DNA from: Candidatus Manganitrophus morganii
Lineage (GTDB): Bacteria > Nitrospirota > Nitrospiria > SBBL01 > Manganitrophaceae
Assembly (NCBI GenBank): GCA_021651055.1
Contig: JAJHOH010000001.1
Location: forward strand, 186,001-250,000
Direction: 5' to 3'
Length of the DNA: 64,000 bases
Shown here: positions 33,604 through 42,787 of the stretch, one piece after another
Layout of the letters: each line of letters starts with the position of its first letter
How positions within the stretch are numbered: the first letter of the stretch is position 1
Program-made: the position numbers and the translations under genes
The notes under the pieces: model-generated
The model's database searches: none
Told to the model about the DNA's origin: nothing
The model's input: only the letters and a program-made list of their open reading frames with translations

Positions 33604-35741
33604 CGAAGCATCTCCGCGACTTCAATCGACACCCGACTCACCTCCACCAAAACATCAAATGGAATCGGCGCCGCTCCACCTAGCTTGATCGCCTGTACGA
33701 AGGAAACTGCGCACGCCTTTTGTCCCTTGTCCTGCCGCCAGAGGTTCATCGTGCGGAACCCCGCCCAGCCAAAGCCCTTGAGCTTACGGTAGTTATCCAG
33801 TTGGAGGATTCGCCCGCCGGCGAAAACCTCCAGCCTCTCCTTTGGGAAGGACTTGTGGCCGTTTGCCAGATAATGAATGGTGCCGATAGAGCCATCCTCG
33901 AAGTGCAGCGTTATACTCGCCTTGTCCTCCGCCATCACCCCGCGCTCCTTGCCGATCGAGATGGTCTGAAATCCACGGATCGGCGAGTCCGCGAGAAAGC
34001 GGAGAAGATCAATAAAGTGACAGGCTTCGCCGATGATGCGGCCGCCGCCGACCGCCGAATCTTGGGTCCAGTGTTCCGAAGGAATGGCGCCGGCGTTCAC
34101 CATCATCACAAAAGCCTTCGGGTCCTTCACCCCGTTTAGAAGCGCTTTCATTTTTTGAACCTGGGGAGCAAAGCGGCGGTTGAAACCGACCATCACCAAT
34201 GGATTCTGGCCGGCACCAAGCGCCTCCGCATAGGCCTGCTCAATGGCCGTCAGTTCAGCCAATGTCAGCGCCAGTGGTTTTTCGACAAAGAGATGCTTTC
34301 CTCTGTTTAATGTCTGACAGACCAATCGCGCATGGCTGTCGTGCCGGGTGGTGATGACGACCGTATTGATCTGCGGATCGGAAAAAACGCGGTCGGTATC
34401 TGTCGTGGTCACCTCAAACCCGAACTTACGCCCGGCATGAAGACCACTGACGCCGCCGCTGGAAGCGACTGTCTTCAGTCGCGCTCCCGCCTCCTTGAAA
34501 GCCGGAATCAATACTGCCGTGGCATAGTTCCCCGAACCAATGAACGCCACATTGGATGGTTCCTCTCCCCTTGCCCCTGTGGGAGCCAGCACCACGGTCG
34601 ACCGTCGCAGTTCCATCTCCGGCTTCTGAGCTTCGGTCAGGTACTGCAATAGAATGCCGAGCGAGGGGCCCGCCCCGCCCACCAGCGCGTAGGCCTCCTC
34701 CGCGTCGTCGATGGCAAAGCGGTGCGAGATGAGCGGTTTTACATCGAGCCGCCCGTCGGCCATCATATCGAGCACCGCTTCGAAGTTACGCTGTTCAGTC
34801 CATCGGACATAGCCGACCGGGTAGTCGAATCCCTTTACTTCATAATTCGAATCGTAGCGCCCGGGACCGTAGGAACAGGAAACTTGAAAAGTCAGCTCTT
34901 TTTCAAAGAAATCGGCGCGGGATAATTCGAGCCCCGTCACTCCCACCAACACAATGCGGCCGCGCTTGCGGCACATGAGCGCGGCCTGATGGACTGGCTC
35001 ACTGCTCTTGGTTGAGGCGGTAATGAGGACGGCATCGACCCCGCGACCGCGGGAGAATGCATTCGCAGCGGAAACCGGATCTTCCCCTGCCGAAAGGTCC
35101 ACTACTTCGGCGCCAAACTGCCGCGCCAAGGCCAGCTTCTCGGCGTCAAAATCAATGCCGAGTACGCGACAACCGTGCGCTCGCAGCAACTGTACAGTGA
35201 CCAAACCGATCAGTCCCAAGCCGGTCACCACCACCGCTTCACCCAAGGTCGGTTGTACCAGGCGAATACCCTGCAAACCGATAGCGCCGATGACCGTGAA
35301 GGCCGCCTCATCGTCCGATACGTTTTCCGGAACCTTCGCACAAAGATTCATCGGCACACTGATCACCTCGGCATGTTTGCCGTTGGAAACAACCCGGTCA
35401 CCCACGGAGAAACCGGTCACGCCGCCCCCCAGCTCCATCGCCACGCCGACATTGCAGTAGCCGAGCGGCAGCGGTTGGTCCAGCTTGTTGAACACCGCCT
35501 CTAATGTCGGTATCAGTCCGTCCGTTTTGATCTTGTCCAACACCATGCGAACTTTATCCGGCTGCTGGCGGGCCTTCTCGATCCACCCGGCCTTGCCGAA
35601 CGCCACCAACATCCGCTCGGTGCCGACCGACACCAGCGTGCGCGTTGAACGAATGAGCAACTCTCCCCGCCTGACTGCAGGACAAGGGATCTCCGCCACT
35701 TCGGTGGCGCCTGTTTTAAGACTTTGAAGAATTTGTTTCAT
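33600..35741 (-). CDS. Bi-domain oxidoreductase: zinc-type dehydrogenase plus Gfo/Idh/MocA
   Basis: This 713-residue protein fuses two dehydrogenases. Residues ~1-370 are a medium-chain zinc-alcohol-dehydrogenase-like domain (GVAMELGGGVTGFSVGDRV, AVVVTGLGLIGLVTVQLLRAHG). Residues ~395-700 are Gfo/Idh/MocA (VAFIGSGNYATAVLIPAFKEAG, ITTRHDSHARL, GKHLFVEKPLALT, EACHFIDLLRFL). Such fusions are found in many polysaccharide loci near heparinase-like genes. They probably oxidise and reduce a sugar through a keto intermediate; substrate unknown. GAGGAAAAA precedes the ATG, giving one of the clearest start sites in the locus. Confidence 0.88.
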   Translation of the reverse strand: MKQILQSLKTGATEVAEIPCPAVRRGELLIRSTRTLVSVGTERMLVAFGKAGWIEKARQQPDKVRMVLDKIKTDGLIPTLEAVFNKLDQPLPLGYCNVGVAMELGGGVTGFSVGDRVVSNGKHAEVISVPMNLCAKVPENVSDDEAAFTVIGAIGLQGIRLVQPTLGEAVVVTGLGLIGLVTVQLLRAHGCRVLGIDFDAEKLALARQFGAEVVDLSAGEDPVSAANAFSRGRGVDAVLITASTKSSEPVHQAALMCRKRGRIVLVGVTGLELSRADFFEKELTFQVSCSYGPGRYDSNYEVKGFDYPVGYVRWTEQRNFEAVLDMMADGRLDVKPLISHRFAIDDAEEAYALVGGAGPSLGILLQYLTEAQKPEMELRRSTVVLAPTGARGEEPSNVAFIGSGNYATAVLIPAFKEAGARLKTVASSGGVSGLHAGRKFGFEVTTTDTDRVFSDPQINTVVITTRHDSHARLVCQTLNRGKHLFVEKPLALTLAELTAIEQAYAEALGAGQNPLVMVGFNRRFAPQVQKMKALLNGVKDPKAFVMMVNAGAIPSEHWTQDSAVGGGRIIGEACHFIDLLRFLADSPIRGFQTISIGKERGVMAEDKASITLHFEDGSIGTIHYLANGHKSFPKERLEVFAGGRILQLDNYRKLKGFGWAGFRTMNLWRQDKGQKACAVSFVQAIKLGGAAPIPFDVLVEVSRVSIEVAEMLR

Positions 35742-35841
35742 TTTTTCCTCACTCAGGGTTTTTCTTGCGGACGTCTAAGATACGCCCCGGCATCAAATTC
35801 AATACGAAAAAGCCTAAACTGGGTTCTTCGGTTTTCACCGT

Positions 35842-36615
35842 CTATAAAAAATTCTCTTTTATGAGCGCCTCTTTTTGAATACGATTTGGATAATTTATCA
35901 AAACGGCCTTATAAACCCCTTTAAATACAAACAGGCTCCCTGCTGCAGCACCAATGATTCCATACTTACCAATTAATTGACCGATATCTTGAAGAGACCC
36001 TGCCCCGCCAAGTACGGACATTGGAACACTGACTGATTCTCGGATCTTATCGACGATAGAAAAATCATACCCTTTCATCATGCCGTCATTGTCAATTGAA
36101 TTGATGACGATTTCGCCGGCTCCAAGTCTTTCCATTAACTTTGCGAGGGCTACCGGACATTCTCCTGTATTATTTTTCCCATTGTGTGTCCAGACCTCAT
36201 ACTTATCCTCCAAACTCTTTTTAACATCTAAAACCACAACGACACTCTGATTACCTACTTGTTCAGCGATCTGCCTTACAAGGTCAGGACGATCCAGCGC
36301 GACAGAACTGATTGCAATTTTTTCAACCCCTAAACCAAAAATCTTTTGTGCCTGCTCGACCTTTTTAATGCCTCCGCCATAGCAAAGCGGCATTCTGCAT
36401 TCTGCCGCCAAGTTTTCAATCATCTTATAATCGGGTTCTCTATTTTCGACCGTCGCATCGATGTCAAGTACAATCAGTTCGTCCACTTCCTTTTCATTGA
36501 ATATTTTCACCGCATTGATGGGATCTCCGACATACTTGGGATCCTTGAATTTCGTTGTTTTGACAAGACCTTTGTTTTTAACCAATAAACAGGGAATGAT
36601 TCTTGGGTACAGCAT
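35842..36615 (-). CDS. hisF2: HisF-like glycosylamidation synthase (WbuZ/HisF2)
   Basis: This 257-residue HisF-like TIM barrel has RIIPCLLVKNKGLVKTTKF at its start. The catalytic Asp11 of true HisF is Leu11 here, while the later Asp (VVVVLDVKKS) remains. That pattern is typical of the surface-polysaccharide WbuZ type rather than histidine synthesis. In that role HisF2 channels ammonia made by HisH2 toward the WbpG/PseA amidotransferase encoded just upstream. A conserved GGAGSLQDIG loop is present. A 100-base gap follows the oxidoreductase gene. Confidence 0.88.
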   Translation of the reverse strand: MLYPRIIPCLLVKNKGLVKTTKFKDPKYVGDPINAVKIFNEKEVDELIVLDIDATVENREPDYKMIENLAAECRMPLCYGGGIKKVEQAQKIFGLGVEKIAISSVALDRPDLVRQIAEQVGNQSVVVVLDVKKSLEDKYEVWTHNGKNNTGECPVALAKLMERLGAGEIVINSIDNDGMMKGYDFSIVDKIRESVSVPMSVLGGAGSLQDIGQLIGKYGIIGAAAGSLFVFKGVYKAVLINYPNRIQKEALIKENFL

Positions 36616-36617
36616 TT

Positions 36618-37232
36618 TTATAGATTTCCAAAGTTTTTAAGAAGTTGAATGCCATTTCGATGGCTTTTTTCCGGGTGGAATTGAACGCCGTAAATATTCC
36701 CTGAATTAACCGCAGAGGAAAATAGATCTCCATAATCCGTTTGCGCGGCGGTATCCCCGTCATAATGGCACTGGAAATAATATGAATGAAGGAAATAGAA
36801 CCGGGGCCCGTCACCCAATTCCTGAAACAATTTGTTCTCCTTTTTGGGACTTATCTTGTTCCACCCCATATGGGGAAGACGGGTCTTATATACTAAGCGT
36901 GAAGCATTGAATTTTTTGACGACGCCATCAATCCATCCAAGCCCGGGCAATTTTCCTTCCTCACTTGAATGCGCCAGCATCTGCATTCCAACGCAGATCC
37001 CCAGCACCGGAAGTTTACGTTGTAACACAAGATCGTCCAGTAACTCCCGCATACCGGAATTTTGCAGAAGTTCCATCGCTTGATCAAACGCGCCAACCCC
37101 CGGCAAGATGATCTTGCTCGCCTTTTTCAAATCGTCGGCTTTTGAAGCAATCAAAAACGGGATGTCTAATTCTTTATAGACATTGGCAAATGCCCTGATA
37201 TTACCCAATCCATAATCGACGATGGCGATCAT
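36618..37232 (-). CDS. hisH2: HisH-like glutamine amidotransferase (WbuY/HisH2)
   Basis: The 204-residue class I glutamine amidotransferase supplies ammonia from glutamine. It has the nucleophile Cys80 in VLGICVGMQML and the His-Glu pair in VQFHPEKSHRNG. It begins IAIVDYGLGNIRAF, and GVGAFDQAM is intact. The neighbours (a pseudo-HisF and an N-acetyl-sugar amidotransferase, with no other his genes) place it in sugar amidination, not histidine synthesis. The ATG overlaps the WbpG-like stop by four bases and 2 bases separate it from hisF2. Confidence 0.92.
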   Translation of the reverse strand: MIAIVDYGLGNIRAFANVYKELDIPFLIASKADDLKKASKIILPGVGAFDQAMELLQNSGMRELLDDLVLQRKLPVLGICVGMQMLAHSSEEGKLPGLGWIDGVVKKFNASRLVYKTRLPHMGWNKISPKKENKLFQELGDGPRFYFLHSYYFQCHYDGDTAAQTDYGDLFSSAVNSGNIYGVQFHPEKSHRNGIQLLKNFGNL

Positions 37233-38371
37233 CTTATCGCTCTTTTTTCCATGCCTAATGCCGTCATCACTTTTGTCCCCAACACAAAAGTCCCCAATTG
37301 CGATTTGTAATCCCGATAAGACTTATTGGGAGCGTCTAAGTATCCTTGCAACTCCGCCACGGAAATGCCGAGCTTGGTGGCGATATATTCGAAATCCTGT
37401 TTTATCGTATTCTCGTCATATGCCGGCTTCGAAAGTTTCTCCAATGCCTCTTTCCTGGTCATCTGCTTCGTCAGAATCAAGCTTGAGAATTGAACCTTTC
37501 TTTTATCGATGCCGAATTTCTTAGGCTGCCAATAGGCTTCATAAAATTTGCTGAATCTCGATTCAAAGTGTTTCTGTGGATACTTTTGCCATCCAAATCG
37601 ATCAATCAGGAGTTGCATGGCCTCCTCTTTGATGTATGGCACATAATTTAAGGGTTTGACGACTTGTACACCTTTGAAATAACGATAAAAGACTTTGTAT
37701 TTCAGAATATTGGCCAAAGGGAAATTTGCCAGAGGACGTTCTCCAAATTTATTATGAATATCCTTCAGTTGAACCAAATCACTGGCATGATAGTGCCATT
37801 CAAGCGGATTCTTGACGCATTCGGTTGAAAAATTCGCCCCCGTCAGAATATATTTGATTTTATACTTTGCCGCGAAATTATACAGGGTCGCGAAAAACGC
37901 ATGATCCTGAGGGGTGTCGAGGTGCGGGACACCGGATTTAAAAAAGGCCAGCTGAAGATCCCGCATTTCTTCCCAATCGATCACTTCGGTATACAAATCC
38001 AAATTCAATTTATCGACCAATTTTTCAATGTTATTGACCGCCTCCTGGGAATTCCAGCCGGCATCAACATGAAAAACCAAAGGCCGTAATCCAAACTGTT
38101 CTTTCACGATGTAGGTCAGATAGGAGCTGTCGACGCCCCCGCTCATCCCCATAATACAATCGAAATCCTTTCCGACTCCCTCTTTCTTGATTTCATCCAC
38201 GATTTCCTGAAGCGCCCGCCTTCCCCTTTCATCCGTATGCCAGTTGGGAAGGATATTCTTGTAAAAGTTGTTGCAATGGTCGCAGACCCCCTTATCGTCG
38301 AAAGTGATATGGGAGTCGGTCGTGTCCATGACGCAATTGGAGCAAACTTGGCTTTTATTACTTCTCATCAT
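37229..38371 (-). CDS. N-acetyl sugar amidotransferase (WbpG/PseA/LgaG-like)
   Basis: This enzyme converts an acetamido group of a surface sugar to an acetamidino group using ATP and ammonia from HisH2/HisF2. The 380-residue protein has two CxxC pairs (Cys10/13 and Cys30/33), as in the family. It has the PP-loop ATPase signature MGMSGGVDSSYL (SGGVDS, residues 77-82) and GWNSQEAVNNIEKLVDKL. ATG 38371 is supported by AAGGAAG upstream. Homologues include PseA, which acts on pseudaminic acid, and WbpG, which acts on 2,3-diacetamido-hexuronic acids. Confidence 0.9.
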   Translation of the reverse strand: MMRSNKSQVCSNCVMDTTDSHITFDDKGVCDHCNNFYKNILPNWHTDERGRRALQEIVDEIKKEGVGKDFDCIMGMSGGVDSSYLTYIVKEQFGLRPLVFHVDAGWNSQEAVNNIEKLVDKLNLDLYTEVIDWEEMRDLQLAFFKSGVPHLDTPQDHAFFATLYNFAAKYKIKYILTGANFSTECVKNPLEWHYHASDLVQLKDIHNKFGERPLANFPLANILKYKVFYRYFKGVQVVKPLNYVPYIKEEAMQLLIDRFGWQKYPQKHFESRFSKFYEAYWQPKKFGIDKRKVQFSSLILTKQMTRKEALEKLSKPAYDENTIKQDFEYIATKLGISVAELQGYLDAPNKSYRDYKSQLGTFVLGTKVMTALGMEKRAIR

Positions 38372-38434
38372 TTGAGCTTCCTTCCATCTCTCTTTCGTGA
38401 GGGAGGGATCATACAACCTGTTCCCTCTGATCAA

Positions 38435-39529
38435 CTATACTTCGTAGAATGTCTCCGCAACTTTCTTCATCGTCCGTTCCTGATCAAACAAATCTAACGC
38501 CGTTTGAGAAGGTACAAATGGATTCTTTGTTATTGAATGTGCAAACTCGATCGCTTTATCGAACCAGGCTTTATCCTGAAGATCGACGATAAATAATCTC
38601 GATCTCATACAGGAAGGCAGGCTTTCAATCCATGGATTGTAGGTGACCGCCACACAGCATCCACAAAAGATCGCTTCATACACACTTCTGGGGGATGAAT
38701 CACTTTTGGGAATAGATATCGCCAGTACTGTCGTGAAAAGCAATTCATACACCTCATCCTTGAGGGGAAGGCGACCCAAATCAGTGTCGCCTCGTTCCAA
38801 TTTCGATATAATTTTTCCTTTATATTCCTCTTCCCAAAAAGGATAACTGAATGTTAATGGCGGTTTTAGTCTAGAGTTTGTTCGCCCCTCTACGATTTCG
38901 TCTATACGATAAATCGGATACATCCCCCGAAACGACGTGACCTTTGTCCGCTCATTTTTTTTATTTGATTTCATTAAAATAGTGGAAGCATCCATTCCGT
39001 TTTGGATGACCACTGCATCCTTACCGCACAACTCCCGGATTCTATTTTTCAAATTAGTAGAATCGACGATCAGATGATCGGCTGCTTTTAATGCCTTACA
39101 GGCAAAATACTTATAAATGGAGGATCGATCCGGCCGAACGAGCACCTCGCTGCCCTGCGGCGTCCCGACGAATTTGATCCGAGCCAACCAGCAGCAAAAC
39201 ATATAGTACATTGTATGAGCATGAAAAACGGCGTTTGGATATTTTTTCTCGATTGATCTTATTTTCAATATCTGCAGCGGGGAAACAAGGAATTTCACGA
39301 TATTTCTCCACACATTCCCCATGTTGGTTTGCCGCTTGAATAACAGCCAATCGATATTATACAAATCGATAATATGATCGTCTTCGCAAGTAATCTTCTG
39401 ATGGCTTTCACTATCAATCAAGTCTGTTGCAAATAGAATCTCTCTGTGGCTGCAAACTTTCTTTATCGTTCTGTACCAATCCATGGAATGGTAACAACGC
39501 GCATTCCCAATGATTATTATTTCACTCAT
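38435..39529 (-). CDS. Glycosyltransferase, GT4-like (divergent)
   Basis: The protein (~364 residues from ATG 39529, with AAGG before it) has a GT-B-like layout. It begins IIIIGNARCYHSMDWYRTIKKV, a middle domain includes FHAHTMYYMFCCWLARIKFVGTPQGSEVLVRPD, and the C-terminus has VLAISIPKSDSSPRSVYEAIFCGCCVAV, like the donor-binding part of GT4 enzymes. The DNA is noticeably AT-rich (~40% GC by eye). It probably adds one sugar of the repeat unit. An upstream double ATG (39553) is possible but has no ribosome binding site. Confidence 0.7.
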   Translation of the reverse strand: MSEIIIIGNARCYHSMDWYRTIKKVCSHREILFATDLIDSESHQKITCEDDHIIDLYNIDWLLFKRQTNMGNVWRNIVKFLVSPLQILKIRSIEKKYPNAVFHAHTMYYMFCCWLARIKFVGTPQGSEVLVRPDRSSIYKYFACKALKAADHLIVDSTNLKNRIRELCGKDAVVIQNGMDASTILMKSNKKNERTKVTSFRGMYPIYRIDEIVEGRTNSRLKPPLTFSYPFWEEEYKGKIISKLERGDTDLGRLPLKDEVYELLFTTVLAISIPKSDSSPRSVYEAIFCGCCVAVTYNPWIESLPSCMRSRLFIVDLQDKAWFDKAIEFAHSITKNPFVPSQTALDLFDQERTMKKVAETFYEV

Positions 39530-39612
39530 TGCAGCCTTCACGTTTTCCATCATCTAATCTATTCACCCATTTCTAAAATCGGCTGTTGTACCGTTTTATG
39601 TTTCCTACATAC

Positions 39613-40908
39613 TTAGTTTATTGGTTCTGTACTATTTTCTAATCTCCATCTTAATTCACTGTGTGGGTAATACTTATCATAGATTTCGCCCCCGATCTGG
39701 TCACGCCTATGCAAGATGGTACCCGTGAAAATTGCCAAAAAAACCCAAGGCTCCCAGAGAATACAATTGGTAATCCCCAGTCCAATAAGGAAATAAACTA
39801 GAAAAAAGAATGACGCGTTATTCACAATATCTCTCATAAGGAGGTTGACTACAAAACCAAACCAGAAAAGCGCAAATATAGGCCCGAATTGCAAAGACAG
39901 GAGCCAATAGGAATTATCGGATATTCCCACGCCAGAGGAAGAATACGTGTTCGCCGTCAGTTCATTAGAAGCTCCAACCAAAAGATGGAACATATCCGCG
40001 ATAAGAAGCTCAAAGGGAAGTATTAATTTATCTATACGTCCACCGGAATCTTCGCTGAATCTAAAGATGGAATAGAACTCAACATTCTCCATGTTCGTAA
40101 ACCAAATAATTGAGAATATCGCGAGCATTCCAATCGCCACCCACTGCCGCCAATTCGATAGAGAGTTTATGAAGAAAGTAAGGGTCAGCAGACCGGCAAT
40201 GACGATCGGATAGCGCGAGCCGCTCAGCGTTACTGCGTATAACATCACCATGATTGAAATAGTTAATAAAATAGATGAGCGCAACGATGTCGGGGTTGGC
40301 CTTTTTGTCGCGAGCAAAAACATCCCGCAAACGATTACATTCGCGTAAATGGAAGCTCCCAATGTTCCTCCCTCCCGGGTCCTCTCCGCGTCAAATACAA
40401 ACTCGACATTTTTAACATTATCCGGATCAAAACTAATATTTAATTCAGGGAAAAAAGAGGCATGCAAAATTCCCAAAATGGCCTGAATAAAACAGGTAAG
40501 AACCAAAGCGGAGGAAAGAAAATTAATATTTTTATCGCCATTTACAAATCTTTTGGAGACCAATAAAAAAATAGTTGGGGCAAGGATATATCGATAATCC
40601 AAAAAGGATCTCCGTTCCACATAAACCAGTTCCCTTAAATAAAAAATTAATCCGCCAGCGATAACAATCGCTAAGAAAATAATGTCAGTCTTCTTAACCG
40701 TGAAGCCTTTTCGAACATCAAACAAAGTCGATAAATAAAGCGCCATAATGACAAGGACCGGTGCAACAAGCCAAACGTTCTTCCCTAAAAATGTAATTGG
40801 GTAAATAATATAAATGATGTTTACGAAAGGAAAAATGAGAGCCGTCGCTGCGATCAAAACGGCCGGGATCGAGATGGAATCTGATGTGCTGTCTTTGGCG
40901 AGCATCAT
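39613..40908 (-). CDS. O-antigen polymerase-like membrane protein (Wzy candidate)
   Basis: The 431-residue protein is mostly hydrophobic, with roughly ten to twelve membrane helices and a larger hydrophilic loop (around ENVEFYSIFRFSEDSGGRIDKLILPFELLIADM) of the sort seen in Wzy polymerases. Sequence is poorly conserved in this family, so the call rests on topology and location within a locus that has Wzx and Wzz. It would polymerise undecaprenyl-linked repeat units at the outer face of the inner membrane. Confidence 0.75.
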   Translation of the reverse strand: MMLAKDSTSDSISIPAVLIAATALIFPFVNIIYIIYPITFLGKNVWLVAPVLVIMALYLSTLFDVRKGFTVKKTDIIFLAIVIAGGLIFYLRELVYVERRSFLDYRYILAPTIFLLVSKRFVNGDKNINFLSSALVLTCFIQAILGILHASFFPELNISFDPDNVKNVEFVFDAERTREGGTLGASIYANVIVCGMFLLATKRPTPTSLRSSILLTISIMVMLYAVTLSGSRYPIVIAGLLTLTFFINSLSNWRQWVAIGMLAIFSIIWFTNMENVEFYSIFRFSEDSGGRIDKLILPFELLIADMFHLLVGASNELTANTYSSSGVGISDNSYWLLSLQFGPIFALFWFGFVVNLLMRDIVNNASFFFLVYFLIGLGITNCILWEPWVFLAIFTGTILHRRDQIGGEIYDKYYPHSELRWRLENSTEPIN

Positions 40909-40975
40909 TTACTTTGCCGATATAACGTTCGGGAGATGATGAACGTAGTAAGATTCTAGTTAAGAGCTTATTCTT

Positions 40976-41881
40976 TCAAGATATCAGCCGTCTGTTAGTA
41001 ACACCGTTATTCCAAAGCCCGGAAGGATCTTTGACGATACCCAATAATATGTGTTTCAACCCATCTAAAATATGCCATCTTCTCAATAAGGCGGCGCCTA
41101 GCTTTAGTTGCGCTGCAGCTTGTCTGAGTCTATTCTGCTTTAATGCTTTTTTCGACAGTGAAAGATCTCTGGCTGTCTGCTTAAGCAATAAAAGCCTTTC
41201 CGTTGCAACCGTGACAGAATATTCCGGAGACCGTGTGATGCTCAATGCCGTTTCTCGCAATCTGCAAAGGTATTCGTCTATCATTGCCACCTGAGAAACC
41301 TTGGCAATATTCAGAATAAGCGCTTTATCCTGAGCATAGACATATCTCTCTGGATATCCACCTCTATCCTTTCCAAGTCTTGCTCGGTACATAATTGAAG
41401 AGTGCACAAAAGGGTTCATCCATCCCAATAGGTCATATAGTTCGCCCGGTTCTACGGGCGGCTTAAATTTCTCGGTTACAACGTTTTTTTCATTAATATA
41501 TTCGACCCAAGACCCCACCAGTCCGACGTCAGGTCGCTGGTCCAAGTACTCAGTCTGCTGTGCAAGTCTTTCCGGATAGGAGACATCATCCGCATCTAAT
41601 ACCGCAATATATTCTCCTTGCGCCCGCTCGAAGGCATATCGCAATGCGGGGGTTCGACCGATATTTTTGGGCAAAGAAAATACGCGTATCCGTTCATCGG
41701 TATAGCCGGCCAAGATGGTCGGCGACTCGTCGGACGAGCCGTTCTCAACCGCAATCAACTCCCAATCGGTTAAAGTCTGCGTGACAATGCTGTCGATGGC
41801 CTCCTTCAGAAACGGCGCCGCGTTATAGATAGTCATGATCACCGAGACTCTGGGAGCTCTCCGAAGGGGTTTTACAGTCAT
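40976..41881 (-). CDS. GT2-type glycosyltransferase
   Basis: The protein (301 residues from ATG 41881) has the GT-A fold: RVSVIMTIYNAAPFLKEAIDSIVTQT, ENGSSDESPTIL, and the metal-binding DxD region in YIAVLDADDVSYPERL, then HSSIMYRARLGKDRGGY. It should transfer a sugar onto the undecaprenyl-linked intermediate. The start could be any of the ATGs at 41923, 41899 or 41881. It lies 51 bases before the next minus-strand gene and 67 bases after the polymerase-like gene. Confidence 0.87.
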   Translation of the reverse strand: MTVKPLRRAPRVSVIMTIYNAAPFLKEAIDSIVTQTLTDWELIAVENGSSDESPTILAGYTDERIRVFSLPKNIGRTPALRYAFERAQGEYIAVLDADDVSYPERLAQQTEYLDQRPDVGLVGSWVEYINEKNVVTEKFKPPVEPGELYDLLGWMNPFVHSSIMYRARLGKDRGGYPERYVYAQDKALILNIAKVSQVAMIDEYLCRLRETALSITRSPEYSVTVATERLLLLKQTARDLSLSKKALKQNRLRQAAAQLKLGAALLRRWHILDGLKHILLGIVKDPSGLWNNGVTNRRLIS

Positions 41882-41932
41882 CGCTCTTTCTCGCTCCATG
41901 CGTGAATAGAGAACATCGACCAATATAAATTT

Positions 41933-42787
41933 TTAAGAGACATAGGCCTCGCTTAAAACTTTTTCCAGCCCCGATCTCAGGGACCACTTTGGAGTCCATT
42001 TCAGAACTTCAGATACTTTTGTGATATCGGCCCTCGTATCCATGATCTCTTCAGGGCGCCTTTCGCAAGCCGATTGGACAACCCAGCTCGTACCCTTAAT
42101 CTCTTGAATTAAATCAATAATGTCGGCAACCGAATGGCTGACTCCTGTGCCCACATTGAGGATGCTGAACGCTCGATCCAGGTTTACAGCCTTTATAATG
42201 GCATCCACCAAGTCGTCGATGTAAATATAATCTCGCTTGGGCTCTAAATCCTTGATACGAACGATATCGCCAGCATTCACTTGATTCACGATTGATGGAA
42301 TAAGAAAGGAGTCGGCTTGCCCAGGACCATAGACATTAAACGGACGCAGAATGGTCGCCTTGATACCGAAATGATTCGCGTAAAACTCGCAGACCTCTTC
42401 AGCTAGTTTTTTTGAAAGGGCATATGGATTATTTGCTTTTAACGATGCAGATTCCGGTATCGGCAGTTTCTCCGGGTTGCCGTATAAATAGGAACTCAGA
42501 AACACTAACCGAGCGTGAAATTGCCTGCAATAATCAAGAGCACCCATCGTACCGTATAGATTCGTCTTCAGGAAACCGGCCGGATCTTTCCAACTGTCGG
42601 GAACGAAAGTTTTACCTGCCAGGTGGATGACCACCTCCGCAGCCTGAAGAGAGGACCAGGTAGTCTTTTCCGCGATATCACCCGAAGCACTGCTTACTTT
42701 GATGACATCATGCTGATCAGCGAGAAGTTTTGAGACCAAATGTTTGCCAATAAACCCCGATGCGCCTGTCACTAAAACCTTAGCCAT
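41933..42787 (-). CDS. SDR nucleotide-sugar reductase/epimerase (RMD-like)
   Basis: A 284-residue extended SDR with VLVTGASGFIGKHLVSKL, VIHLAGKTFVPDSW, the catalytic Tyr-Lys in NNPYALSKKLAEEV and RPFNVYGPGQADSFLIPSI. The short length and DYIYIDDLVDAIIKA segment resemble GDP-4-keto-6-deoxymannose reductases or similar sugar reductases. It overlaps the nucleotidyltransferase gene by 8 bases and follows a LegB-like dehydratase, so the three may make one activated 6-deoxy sugar. Confidence 0.82.
   Translation of the reverse strand: MAKVLVTGASGFIGKHLVSKLLADQHDVIKVSSASGDIAEKTTWSSLQAAEVVIHLAGKTFVPDSWKDPAGFLKTNLYGTMGALDYCRQFHARLVFLSSYLYGNPEKLPIPESASLKANNPYALSKKLAEEVCEFYANHFGIKATILRPFNVYGPGQADSFLIPSIVNQVNAGDIVRIKDLEPKRDYIYIDDLVDAIIKAVNLDRAFSILNVGTGVSHSVADIIDLIQEIKGTSWVVQSACERRPEEIMDTRADITKVSEVLKWTPKWSLRSGLEKVLSEAYVS

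Noticed and set aside
35842-37232. Histidine biosynthesis genes hisH and hisF
   Set aside because: HisF lacks catalytic Asp11, no other his gene is present, and the partner is an N-acetyl-sugar amidotransferase.
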